Shown here piece after piece: positions 1-6,751 of a DNA stretch of 7,387 bases. A program made the position numbers and the translations under genes. Location of the stretch: contig JANXXG010000035.1 in assembly GCA_025350745.1 (NCBI GenBank), positions 1 to 7,387 of the forward strand. The letters are read 5' to 3'. The stretch is from Chloroflexota bacterium (lineage in GTDB: Bacteria; Chloroflexota; Limnocylindria; P2-11E). How positions within the stretch are numbered: position 1 is the first letter of the stretch; each line of letters begins with the position of its first letter. Below the pieces are notes generated by a model that worked only from the letters and a program-made list of their open reading frames with translations, ran no database searches and was not told where the DNA came from.

Positions 1-434
1 CCACCGAGGGAGCCCTCGCGAAGGGCTTCTTCCACGAGCCGACCGTGCTGGTCGACGTGAAGCCGAACATGCGGGTCGCCCAAGAGGAGATCTTCGGCCC
101 GGTCACCGCGGTCATCGAGGTCAAGGACATCGATGAGGCCATCCGAGTGGTCAACTCGACGAAGTACGGACTGTCGTGCTCGATCTTCACGAAGAACGTG
201 AACAACGCGTTCCGCTTCATGCGCGACGCCAATACCGGGCTCGTGTACGTGAACGCCGGGACCATCGGCGCCGAGATCCAGCTTCCCTTCGGCGGCACGA
301 AGTCCACGGGCAACGGACACCGCGAAGCGGGCCGCGCCGCTCTCGACGTGTACTCGGAGTGGAAGTCGATCTACGTCGACTTCTCCGGCAAGCTCCAGCG
401 AGCCCAGATGGACGACCAGAGCTCGCCCGGCTAG
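1..434 (+). CDS. Aldehyde dehydrogenase, C-terminal part (5' end outside window)
   Basis: This is the end of an NAD(P)+-dependent aldehyde dehydrogenase, which oxidises an aldehyde to a carboxylic acid in the cytoplasm. The reading frame is open from base 3 and gives 143 residues before TAG. Visible family motifs are the GFFHEPTVL stretch, AQEEIFGPV (the Glu before IFGPV normally contacts the cofactor ribose) and, near the end, [17 protein letters not shown], the conserved C-terminal segment. The catalytic Cys and general-base Glu would lie upstream of the window, so activity cannot be judged. The [15 protein letters not shown] and EWKSIYVD segments remind me of the ALDH7/semialdehyde dehydrogenase branch (for example alpha-ketoglutaric or aminoadipic semialdehyde enzymes), but the substrate cannot be fixed from this fragment. 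The gene converges on the histidine kinase and shares the four bases CTAG with it, so there is no room for a terminator between them. Confidence 0.95.
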   Translation, partial: TEGALAKGFFHEPTVLVDVKPNMRVAQEEIFGPVTAVIEVKDIDEAIRVVNSTKYGLSCSIFTKNVNNAFRFMRDANTGLVYVNAGTIGAEIQLPFGGTKSTGNGHREAGRAALDVYSEWKSIYVDFSGKLQRAQMDDQSSPG

Positions 435-1555
435 ATCGGGAGCGTGAAGACGATCCGCGTCCCCTGACCCGGCGCGCTCTCCGCTCGGATCGCCCCACCG
501 TGCGCCTCGATGAGGCTTTTCGCGATCGCAAGCCCGAGCCCGGCACCGGGTGAATCCGTCGAGCGACTGAACCGTTCGAAGATCCCCGCGACGGCATCCG
601 GCGCGATCCCGGTCCCGGTGTCGCGCACCGTCACCTCGACCTGACCCTCGATGCCGCGGGCCTCGACGGCGACCGAGCCACCCGCGGGCGTATAGCGCAA
701 CGCGTTCGCGACGAGATTCACGATCACCTCGCGCACGCGCAGCGGATCGGCCTCGATGACCGTCGGTCCCTCGGCCAGCGACCCGATGGCGACCCCACCG
801 CGACGGCCCTGGTCGGAGAACGCGGTGGCGACGTCGCGCGCGATGGACCCGACGTCGACGGTCTCGCGGTGCAGCGCGAGCGCGCCGCTCTCTGCGAGCG
901 ACAGCGTGCGAAGATCGTCGATGAGCCTCGAGAGCACCTTCGTCTCCTCGAGGATCGGCATGATGTGCGCCGGATCTGCCGGATGCACGCCGTCGAGGAG
1001 CGCCTCGATGTTCCCCTGCAGGACGGTGAGCGGCGTGCGCAGCTCGTGCGTCACGTCGGCGAGGAGCTGCTTCCGCTGTGACTCGTTCGCCTCCAGCCGG
1101 GTCGCCATCGCGTTGAACGCGTGGGCCAGCGAGCGCATCTCGCGCGGCCCGCGCTCCTCCACGCGCGCGTCGTAGCTTCCTGCTTCGAGCCGGCCGGCGG
1201 CCTCGATGAGATCGGCGACAGGCCGTGCGACGCCCCGGAACATCCGGCCGAGCAGCACGAGCGCGAGAACGACGATCAGGGGGACGACGAAGAACGGAGG
1301 CCCCTCCGGATGGTCGCCCAACCACGGAGGCTGGCCCCCGGGGCGGATCAATCCGAGCGCGCTGACGATCGACCAGAACAGCGTGAAGGCACCCGTGATG
1401 ACGAGCGCCATGAACGCCACGAACACGAGCGCCATCCGCCGGAAGAAGCGGCGCTGCATCGCATACGACGATCGGAGGCGCGGCGGCGGGAAGGGCTCGC
1501 TCTCGGGCCACCACGGGGGCCGGCTGTCGTACCCCCTCCAGCCGGAGCGGCTCAA
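431..1555 (-). CDS. Two-component sensor histidine kinase, HAMP type
   Basis: This is a membrane histidine kinase that autophosphorylates on His and passes the phosphate to the regulator encoded just upstream. The 374 residues comprise a Trp/Pro/Arg-rich N-terminal tail (1-40, with [13 protein letters not shown]), a first membrane helix (about 41-67), a loop of only about 20 residues, a second helix (about 88-104), a HAMP domain (about 105-158), HisKA with the H-box [10 protein letters not shown] (His170), and HATPase_c with N-box [11 protein letters not shown] (280-290), G1 DTGTGIAP (312-319), F-box FERFSR (326-331) and G2 GAGLGLAI (337-344). All catalytic motifs are intact. The chosen TTG start overlaps the regulator's stop (TTGA), which suggests translational coupling. 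The first in-frame ATG (codon 33) lacks a clear ribosome binding site and would remove the Trp/Pro-rich tail. With almost no extracytoplasmic domain, it probably senses within the membrane or through a partner. The signal is unknown. Confidence 0.97.
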   Translation of the reverse strand: MSRSGWRGYDSRPPWWPESEPFPPPRLRSSYAMQRRFFRRMALVFVAFMALVITGAFTLFWSIVSALGLIRPGGQPPWLGDHPEGPPFFVVPLIVVLALVLLGRMFRGVARPVADLIEAAGRLEAGSYDARVEERGPREMRSLAHAFNAMATRLEANESQRKQLLADVTHELRTPLTVLQGNIEALLDGVHPADPAHIMPILEETKVLSRLIDDLRTLSLAESGALALHRETVDVGSIARDVATAFSDQGRRGGVAIGSLAEGPTVIEADPLRVREVIVNLVANALRYTPAGGSVAVEARGIEGQVEVTVRDTGTGIAPDAVAGIFERFSRSTDSPGAGLGLAIAKSLIEAHGGAIRAESAPGQGTRIVFTLPI

Positions 1556-2238
1556 CGGTCATCGTCCCGGAATCGATAGCCGACGCCGTGGACGGTCTGC
1601 ACGTAGGTGGGCGCGCCCGGATCCAGCTCGAGCTTGCGCCGGATGTTCTTCACGTGGGCGTCGATCGCCCGCTCGTACGACTCGAACGCCACGCCATGAA
1701 CGGCGTCGAGCAGCTGCGAACGGGTGAACACCCGGCCGGGCTCGCGCGCGAGCGTCACGAGGAGCTGGAACTCGGTCGCGGTGAGCTCCACCTCCCGCGC
1801 GCCGGCGCGTACCCGCATCCGCGGGATATCGAGCGTGACGTCCGCGGCGCGGATCGTGTCGGACGCGGGCGCGGGACGCTCGACCCGGCGGAGCACCGCT
1901 CGCACGCGCGCGACGAGCTCCTTGGGACTGAATGGCTTCGTGACGTAGTCGTCGGCACCAAGCTCGAGACCGACGAGCTTGTCACTCTCATCCGATCGGC
2001 CGCTGAGGATGATGATCGGGACGTTCGAGTCCCGGCGTAGCACACGGGCGACGTCAAGGCCGTCCAGCTTCGGCAATCCGAGGTCGAGCACGATGAGATC
2101 GGGCGCATCGCTTTTGGCGCGCATGAGCGCCTCCGACCCATCGGAGGCGCTCACGACCGCGAAGCCGGCGTGCTCGAGGTAATCGCGGGCAAGCTGGACG
2201 ATCTTCGGTTCGTCGTCCACGACGAGGATCGTCTTCAT
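1552..2238 (-). CDS. OmpR/PhoB-family response regulator
   Basis: This is a DNA-binding response regulator of 228 residues, the normal size for the OmpR/PhoB class. The receiver domain (about 1-118) has the acidic pocket D8/D9 in VVDDE, the phosphoacceptor D52 in LDLGLP, the switch residue S79 in ILSG, Y98 and K101 in TKPF, so it should be phosphorylatable. After a short linker, the winged-helix effector domain (about 129-225) ends with the recognition-helix segment RAIDAHVKNIRRKL and the C-terminal hairpin VHGVGYRF. It starts with ATG, 11 bases after the stop of the small membrane protein gene. Its own Shine-Dalgarno site is poor, so translation may depend on the upstream gene. Its stop overlaps the kinase start. 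The cognate kinase is almost certainly the following gene. The target genes are unknown; autoregulation of this operon is plausible but not shown by a recognisable binding site. Confidence 0.97.
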   Translation of the reverse strand: MKTILVVDDEPKIVQLARDYLEHAGFAVVSASDGSEALMRAKSDAPDLIVLDLGLPKLDGLDVARVLRRDSNVPIIILSGRSDESDKLVGLELGADDYVTKPFSPKELVARVRAVLRRVERPAPASDTIRAADVTLDIPRMRVRAGAREVELTATEFQLLVTLAREPGRVFTRSQLLDAVHGVAFESYERAIDAHVKNIRRKLELDPGAPTYVQTVHGVGYRFRDDDR

Positions 2239-2249
2239 CCCAGCTGATG

Positions 2250-2630
2250 CTACTGACGAGGTGGGACGGTCCCGGAGGAGGTGTCACCGTGGGCCCGCTT
2301 GTGCCACTCCTCGAACCGGCCGGGAACACCACGCTCGCTGTCGCCGTACCAGCCGCGGTGCCCGTAGCCACGACCGCCCCCGACGAGCGCGCGCATCAGG
2401 GCGAAGAACAGGAAGATCCCGAGGATCGGGAACAGGAACCCGAACGGGAAGAAGCCGAAGCCATAGCCGTAGGGATGCCCGTAGTACGCAACGGCCGGTG
2501 CGACGGCCGGTACGGCTCCCGCGGCGGGCGCCACGACCTGCACGGCACTTTGGAGACCCGCCTCGTACGCGCCGGCCGCGACGAGACCCCCAAGGACGAG
2601 AACGAGGATCGCAGCGGTGAAGAATCGCAT
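2250..2630 (-). CDS. Small Gly/Tyr/Phe-rich membrane protein leading the two-component operon
   Basis: This is a 126-residue protein of no assigned function. I chose the ATG at 2628-2630 because a strong AAAGGAG lies 6 bases upstream and a hydrophobic N-terminus follows immediately. Residues 3-20 (TAAILVLVLGGLVAAG) form a signal anchor or signal peptide. Residues 25-48 are an Ala/Pro/Val-rich linker, and 49-66 are rich in Tyr, Gly and Phe (YYGHPYGYGFGFFPFGF). A second hydrophobic segment (about 62-83) follows, then a Gly/Arg-rich polar tail ending in a FEEWHKRAHG motif. A likely topology is N-in, short outside loop, C-terminal tail in. It is the first gene of an operon with the regulator and kinase, which suggests an accessory, sensory or stress-related role at the membrane. 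I recall similar small proteins beside two-component systems in Chloroflexota. It has no enzyme motif, and its two His and one Trp near the end could bind metal, though this is a guess. Confidence 0.82.
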   Translation of the reverse strand: MRFFTAAILVLVLGGLVAAGAYEAGLQSAVQVVAPAAGAVPAVAPAVAYYGHPYGYGFGFFPFGFLFPILGIFLFFALMRALVGGGRGYGHRGWYGDSERGVPGRFEEWHKRAHGDTSSGTVPPRQ

Positions 2631-2707
2631 TGCTGACTCCTTTGCGTGTTGTTGACACCAGGTTGGACCGCGGGTGTGGAGCGGTCGTGAACGATGTGCG
2701 GAGGTCG
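2631..2707 (-). promoter_or_regulatory. Leader region of the membrane protein/two-component operon
   Basis: These 77 bases separate the dehydrogenase stop from the start of the small membrane protein gene and are the only non-coding sequence ahead of the three-gene operon. They contain the AAAGGAG ribosome binding site (2637-2643, read on the minus strand) and a 6-bp inverted repeat, GACCGC at 2666-2671 with GCGGTC at 2681-2686, around a 9-base loop. There are also two similar elements, GGTTGGA (2661-2667) and GGTGTGGA (2673-2680) on the plus strand. I find no convincing -35/-10 pair on the minus strand. No T-run follows the inverted repeat, so it is a poor terminator. It may be an operator or chance in GC-rich DNA. 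The operon could be transcribed from here or by read-through from the dehydrogenase. Confidence 0.4.
2637..2643 (-). promoter_or_regulatory. Strong ribosome binding site of the small membrane protein gene
   Basis: Read on the minus strand the bases are AAAGGAG, 6 bases before the ATG at 2628-2630. This near-perfect Shine-Dalgarno match decides the start codon of the 126-residue protein and rules out the longer open frame extending upstream. It is the best ribosome binding site of the three-gene operon. Confidence 0.85.
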
Positions 2708-3685
2708 CTACACAGTGATGACGACCTTGCCGCGGGCATGACCCGCTTCGAGATAGCGGACCGCGGCAGCGGTCTCGCGCAAGGGGTAGGTGCGATCGAT
2801 GACCGGCGAGACCTTGCCGGCTGCCATCAGGTCTTTGAGGACGACGAGGTCGTCCTTGTTGAGCTTCGCGACGAAGAACCGGATCGGGTGCTTGCCGAGA
2901 CGCGTCCGCAAGCCGGCCTCGGCGATCCGCCACATGATCCCGGCGAACCCACCTTTCCGCGCCCCGGCCAGCACGACGGTGCCTCCGGGTGCGAGCACGC
3001 TCGTATACGTCGGCAGCGAGCGGCTTCCGGCAACGTCGAAGAACAGGTCATACCGTTCGCCGCGTTTCGCGAAGTCCTCTTTCGTGTAATCGATGACGAC
3101 GTCTGCGCCGATCGAGCGCACCAGCTCGACGTTGCTGGTCTTGCACACCGCAGTGACATGCGCACCGAGGGCCTTGGCGATCTGGACCGCGAACGTGCCC
3201 ACGCCACCGGTCGCGCCGTTGATGAGCACCCGCTGTCCGGGGCGCAGCTGGCCCGTATCGCGAAGGCCCTGAAGCGCGGTGCATCCCGCGATCCCGACCG
3301 CGCCGGCCTGCTCGAACGTTATGTTCGCGGGCTTCGGCACGATCGCGCTCTTCTCGGTGATGCGGACGTACTCCGCGTACGCGCCCGAGCGCGCGCCGAA
3401 CACCGCATCGCCCGGTCGGAACTCGGTGACGTTCTTGCCAACGGCCTCGACCAGCCCGGCGACGTCGGTCCCCGGAACGAGATCCGGCGGCGACCTGCGC
3501 AGGCTTCGCGTCATGATGAGACCGACGAACCACGGGACACCGCGGATCCGGTACGCGTCGGCGCGATTCACGGAGCTCGCCCGGACCCGGACGAGCACCC
3601 CGTCATCATCGAGCGCCGGCGTATCGATGTCTTCGAAGGCAAGGACATCCGGTGAGCCGTACGCGCGCTGCACGATCGCTTTCAT
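2708..3685 (-). CDS. Zinc-independent medium-chain dehydrogenase/reductase (quinone oxidoreductase-like)
   Basis: This is a cytoplasmic NAD(P)H-dependent oxidoreductase of the MDR superfamily, 325 residues, the usual length. The N-terminal GroES-like domain (about 1-120) shows SSVNRADAYRIRG (38-49) and PGTDVAGLVEAVG (71-83). The Rossmann domain carries the nucleotide-binding loop INGATGGVGTFAVQIAKALGA (155-175), typical of the quinone oxidoreductase branch, followed by GADVVIDY (193-200). The protein ends with GHARGKVVI, another family hallmark. The Cys/His ligands of zinc alcohol dehydrogenases are absent from the expected positions, so it should be zinc-free. Likely reactions are reduction of quinones or of alpha,beta-unsaturated carbonyls with NADPH; the substrate cannot be predicted. 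The start is ATG with GGGAGGA placed well upstream. It sits between two operons on the same strand, 77 bases before the signalling operon and 100 bases after the hydrolase, and no functional link to either is apparent. Confidence 0.93.
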   Translation of the reverse strand: MKAIVQRAYGSPDVLAFEDIDTPALDDDGVLVRVRASSVNRADAYRIRGVPWFVGLIMTRSLRRSPPDLVPGTDVAGLVEAVGKNVTEFRPGDAVFGARSGAYAEYVRITEKSAIVPKPANITFEQAGAVGIAGCTALQGLRDTGQLRPGQRVLINGATGGVGTFAVQIAKALGAHVTAVCKTSNVELVRSIGADVVIDYTKEDFAKRGERYDLFFDVAGSRSLPTYTSVLAPGGTVVLAGARKGGFAGIMWRIAEAGLRTRLGKHPIRFFVAKLNKDDLVVLKDLMAAGKVSPVIDRTYPLRETAAAVRYLEAGHARGKVVITV

Positions 3686-3689
3686 CAGT

Positions 3690-3696
3690 TCCTCCC
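3690..3696 (-). promoter_or_regulatory. Ribosome binding site of the dehydrogenase gene
   Basis: Read on the minus strand this is GGGAGGA, with its GGAGG core 5 bases before the ATG at 3683-3685. It is a strong Shine-Dalgarno match and fixes the start of the MDR dehydrogenase. Confidence 0.8.
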
Positions 3697-3785
3697 GAGC
3701 GGGCGCCCAGCGGCCATCGCTATGCGTCGAAGCCTGACCGCGATCTGTGCAGAGGATGTGAACGAGACCGGGAGGTTCGACGCGT
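3697..3785 (-). other. Intergenic gap between hydrolase and dehydrogenase genes
   Basis: This is most of the longest non-coding stretch in the window; the gap totals 100 bases including the dehydrogenase ribosome binding site. It probably contains the dehydrogenase promoter and the end of the ligD-hydrolase transcript, but I see neither a clear -35/-10 pair nor a hairpin followed by a T-run. An exact 8-bp inverted repeat, GCGTCGAA (3724-3731) and TTCGACGC (3776-3783), spans a 44-base spacer; it is too widely spaced for a terminator and could be chance. An 11-codon open frame (3685-3717, minus strand) ends in TGATG, overlapping the dehydrogenase ATG, but it has no ribosome binding site of its own. 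Confidence 0.4.
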
Positions 3786-4328
3786 TCAGGCGCGCAGCAC
3801 CGACCCGAGCCACCGCACGGCGGCGTCGATCGCCTCAGCCTCGTGCTTCCCGTATTCGTGGGCCGCGCCGCGGAGCACGACGAGGTCGATCCGCGGATTC
3901 TGACCGGCGATGCGCTCGAGGACCGCGAGCGGCCCGAGCTCGTCGCGATCGCCCTGCACGATCAGCGTCGGACACGTGATCCCGAAGAGCGCGGCCTCGT
4001 CCGCCGGCCTCGGCCGGGCGGGCGGCGAGATCGGATGGCCGAGGATCACGAGCGCGTCGGGCGGCTCCTCCGAGGCGAGGAACGCGCACATTCGGCCGCC
4101 GAAGGACCGGCCGATGAGCGCGACCGGGCCACCGGCCTTCGCAACGACCGCGTCGCGCGCCGTCCGCAGCTCGTCCTTCTCCGTCACGTAGCCGCGGCTC
4201 GGCCGCTTCGTCGAGAACGTGATGCGGGACGTCGCGATTCCTTCTGCCTCGAGACGCCCCGCGAGCTTCCGCAGCAATGGCTGCTCCGCCGTGCCGCCGT
4301 AGCCGGGCGCCAGCACCGCGGAGGTCAC
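3786..4328 (-). CDS. Small alpha/beta hydrolase, TEX30/KANL3-like (COG3571-type)
   Basis: This is a 180-residue protein with a compact alpha/beta hydrolase fold and no lid domain. The start region APGYGG probably contributes the oxyanion hole. The nucleophile elbow is GRSFGG (Ser75). The likely acid is Asp129 in VQGDRDELGP (Asp127 is the alternative) and the His is His157 in RGAAHEYGKH. The triad is therefore complete. The overall pattern (GYGG, GRSFGGRM, GHPISPP, LIVQGDRDELG, GAAH) fits the TEX30/KANL3 group of predicted hydrolases, whose substrates are mostly unknown. It starts with GTG, overlapping the ligD stop as GTGA, so it is very probably translationally coupled to ligD; no separate Shine-Dalgarno site is obvious. 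A much longer open frame continues upstream of this start, but that part is a shadow of ligD. An esterase, dienelactone hydrolase-like or thioesterase role cannot be separated from sequence alone. Confidence 0.88.
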   Translation of the reverse strand: MTSAVLAPGYGGTAEQPLLRKLAGRLEAEGIATSRITFSTKRPSRGYVTEKDELRTARDAVVAKAGGPVALIGRSFGGRMCAFLASEEPPDALVILGHPISPPARPRPADEAALFGITCPTLIVQGDRDELGPLAVLERIAGQNPRIDLVVLRGAAHEYGKHEAEAIDAAVRWLGSVLRA

Positions 4329-6751
4329 GTCTTCTTCACCGGCAGTCGCTGCGGCATCGTCAGCATCGGCTTCAGCACATCGCCCACGATCGCAAGCCGG
4401 GCGGCCATGTTCGCCATCGTGAACGCGTCCGGCCGGCCGAGCCCGGAGATCTCGTCCCAGCGCAGCGGCGCACTCACCGGCGCGCGACGGATCGGCCGGA
4501 CGCTGTACGGGCCCGCGGTGGTCTTGCCCCGCACGTTCTGCAGGTAATCGACGTAGATACCGCGCCGCTCCTTCTTCGCGAATGCCAGGGTGATGAGCTT
4601 CGGCGAGCGCTCGCGAGCGGCCTTGCCGATCTGCTCGACGAAGCCGCGCGACTCGTCGAAGGTGTAGCGGCGCGCGATCGGCACGAGGATGTGGATCCCG
4701 CGTGAGCCGGTCGTCTTCGGGAATCCCTCGAGGTCGCGGTCGTGGAGGAGGTCTCGCACGAGGAGTGCGGCTTCCTTCACGTCGTCCCAGGTGGCGCCCA
4801 CGGCCGGATCGAGGTCGATCATCGCGATGTCCGGTCGGTCCGGCTTGTCGATGCGCGAGAGCCAGGGGTGGATCTCGATGGCCGTGTAGTTCGCCATCCA
4901 GACGAGCGTGGCGAGATCGTTCCCGAGGACGTAATCGATCCCACCCTCGCGGTCGGCCCGCTGATCGGTCCAGCTCTTGATCCATTTCGGGGTGAATGCG
5001 GGCTTGTCCTTCTGATAGAAGCTCGTTCCGCTGATCCCATCGGGGAACGGCTTGAGGGTGAGCGGACGATCTCTGATCACGGGGATGAGGTAGGGCGAAA
5101 CATCGGTGTAGTAGCGGATGAGGTCGGCCTTCGTGTAGCCGTCCTCGGGGAACAAGACCTTCTCGAGGTTCGTGAGCTTGATGACGTGGCCGTCGACCTC
5201 GAGCGTGGCCGGGATCCGGGCCTGTGCCGCGGGCAGCACCTGCGGTGCGGGCGCGCTCCGCGCGACCCGATCCGCCTTCCGAAGCGCCTCTTTCGCCGAC
5301 GCCGCGGTCTCCTGGCCGGTGCACTCGAGCGGATCGATGTCGGAGCGAAGGCCCAGATAGGTCGGGTGTCGGAGCGTCCCGTCGCGGGTGATCTCCGTGT
5401 AGCGGATCTCGCAGACCAGATCGGGAAAGCACCAGGTCGCCGGCCGGTCGACCTTCGGCGCGGCCGCGAACGGTGAAGCGGGCGCCTGATGCTCCTTCAG
5501 CGTCACGAGCAGATCGCGGAGGGTACGGTCGTCGAATCCGGTCCCCACCTGGCCGACCGGAACGAGCTTTCCATCCTTGTACACGCCCGCGATCAGCGCA
5601 CCCAGCGTGGAATGGCGGCCTCCCTGGCCCTCGGTCCAGCCACCAATGACGCAGTCCATCGACTTGAACGCCTTGATCTTCACCCACGACGCTGACCGCC
5701 CGGAGACGTACGGCGCATCCAACCGTTTGGCGACGATGCCCTCGAGGCCCTGCTCCTGGGCCGCGTTGAAGAGCGCGACGCCGCTGCCCGGGAAGCCCTC
5801 GGACAGCCGGATCGCGCCCATCGGCTGGAGCGCGGCTTCGAGGCGCCGGCGCCGCTCGCGCAGTGGCTGTTTCGTCAGATCCACCCCGTCGAGAGAGAGG
5901 ACATCGAAGACCTCGTAGATGACCGGCACGCTCTTCCGCAGCTTGCTCACGGCGCTCTCGTCGCGCAGGTGCATGCGCGGCTGCAGGCGCTGGAATGAGG
6001 GCACGCCTTTCTCGTCGAACGCCACGATCTCGCCGTCGAGGATGGCCTGATACGCGCCGGTGAGCGCTTCGGCCACGCCGTGCGCCTCGGGATACTGCTT
6101 CGTGCAGTCGAGGAGATTGCGCGTCTGCAGTCGCACCTCGCCGCCGTCGACGAACGCGAGCGTCCGCACCCCGTCCCACTTGGGTTCGAACGTGAACTGC
6201 GGCGAGTCGAACGGCTCGTCTGCGCTGCTCGCGAGCATCGGCTCGATCTTGCGCGCGAGCGGGTCGTCCCTGGGAGCCGTGCCGTGCATGATCATCAGCC
6301 AGTCGCGGCCCTCGTGGGCCGCGGTCTGGACGATCACGTACTCGCCGGTCAGGCGCGTGCCGTGGAACTGGATCTTGTACTCGCCGCGCCGGTCGCCGGT
6401 GCCCTGTTTCTCCGGCTTTTCAAGGAGCAGGTCGTACGTTCCCTCGTCCCAGATCGTCATCGAGCCCGCGCCGTATCCGTCGGGGATGACGCCGTGAAAG
6501 GTGAGGTACTCGATGGGGTGATCCTCGGTGTGCACCGCGAGCCGGCGCTTGCCCGGGGCGAGCGGCGGCCCCTGCGGCACCGCGAACGAGACGAGCACAC
6601 CGCGCATCTCGAGCCGCACGTCCCAGTGCAGCCGCGTCGCGTGGTGGCGGTGCACGACGTATCGTGGCCGCTCCGGCGCGGGCTGGATCTTCCCCTTCGG
6701 CTCGGGGGTCCGTTGGAAGTCCCGCTTGCGTTGGTACTCGGTCAGACTCAC
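4325..6751 (-). CDS. ligD: Multidomain DNA ligase D (PE-LIG-POL)
   Basis: This is an 808-residue end-processing and sealing enzyme of bacterial non-homologous end joining. The 3'-phosphoesterase domain (about 1-160) has H36, H42, D44 and R46 in HHATRLHWDVRL, then H78 and Y82 in EDHPIEY, matching the known metal and phosphate ligands. The ATP-dependent ligase domain (about 168-475) has motif I EPKWDGVR with the adenylated Lys191, LDGEIV (238-243), YEVFDVL, motif IV EGIVAK (337-342) and motif V WVKIKA, then an OB-fold ending RDGTLRHPTYLGLR. A linker leads to the primase-polymerase domain (about 515-800) with KLTNLEKVLFP, the metal-binding pair in MIDLDP (D646, D648), TGSRGIHILVP and VDYLQN (D735). 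All catalytic residues appear present. The domain order is that of Pseudomonas LigD, not the mycobacterial POL-PE-LIG order. The start is GTG, supported by the family-typical SLTEYQRKRDF N-terminus; its ribosome binding site is weak. The stop overlaps the hydrolase gene. No Ku gene is visible here. Confidence 0.97.
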   Translation of the reverse strand: MSLTEYQRKRDFQRTPEPKGKIQPAPERPRYVVHRHHATRLHWDVRLEMRGVLVSFAVPQGPPLAPGKRRLAVHTEDHPIEYLTFHGVIPDGYGAGSMTIWDEGTYDLLLEKPEKQGTGDRRGEYKIQFHGTRLTGEYVIVQTAAHEGRDWLMIMHGTAPRDDPLARKIEPMLASSADEPFDSPQFTFEPKWDGVRTLAFVDGGEVRLQTRNLLDCTKQYPEAHGVAEALTGAYQAILDGEIVAFDEKGVPSFQRLQPRMHLRDESAVSKLRKSVPVIYEVFDVLSLDGVDLTKQPLRERRRRLEAALQPMGAIRLSEGFPGSGVALFNAAQEQGLEGIVAKRLDAPYVSGRSASWVKIKAFKSMDCVIGGWTEGQGGRHSTLGALIAGVYKDGKLVPVGQVGTGFDDRTLRDLLVTLKEHQAPASPFAAAPKVDRPATWCFPDLVCEIRYTEITRDGTLRHPTYLGLRSDIDPLECTGQETAASAKEALRKADRVARSAPAPQVLPAAQARIPATLEVDGHVIKLTNLEKVLFPEDGYTKADLIRYYTDVSPYLIPVIRDRPLTLKPFPDGISGTSFYQKDKPAFTPKWIKSWTDQRADREGGIDYVLGNDLATLVWMANYTAIEIHPWLSRIDKPDRPDIAMIDLDPAVGATWDDVKEAALLVRDLLHDRDLEGFPKTTGSRGIHILVPIARRYTFDESRGFVEQIGKAARERSPKLITLAFAKKERRGIYVDYLQNVRGKTTAGPYSVRPIRRAPVSAPLRWDEISGLGRPDAFTMANMAARLAIVGDVLKPMLTMPQRLPVKKT

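Noticed and set aside
1121..1727. Plus-strand open frames opposite the kinase and regulator
   Set aside because: Low-complexity Arg/Glu/His composition with no domains; antisense shadows of well-conserved two-component genes.
2652..2680. TTGACA on the plus strand followed 17 bases later by TGTGGA, as a promoter
   Set aside because: The -10 match is poor and there is no plus-strand gene downstream to serve.
2631..2933. Upstream extension of the small membrane protein frame into the dehydrogenase gene
   Set aside because: The extension overlaps the dehydrogenase and is Arg/Gln-rich, whereas a strong AAAGGAG and a hydrophobic N-terminus mark the ATG at 2628-2630.
2630..3655. 341-codon plus-strand open frame opposite the dehydrogenase
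   Set aside because: It lacks any family motif and is Arg/Asp-rich as expected from an antisense frame in high-GC DNA. The opposite strand encodes a complete MDR enzyme with a good ribosome binding site.
3685..3717. 11-codon open frame (minus strand) ending in TGATG at the dehydrogenase start, as a regulatory leader peptide
   Set aside because: It has no ribosome binding site and no run of regulatory codons; an overlap of this size is easily chance.
3724..3783. 8-bp inverted repeat in the 100-base gap, as a terminator or mobile-element end
   Set aside because: The 44-base spacer and lack of a T-run argue against a terminator, and no transposase or target duplication is present.
4329..6179. 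Long minus-strand open frame continuous with the hydrolase, totalling 797 codons
   Set aside because: Only its last 180 codons make a recognisable protein. The rest is an Arg/Pro/Gly-rich shadow of ligD in another frame, and ligD shows every catalytic motif of its family there.
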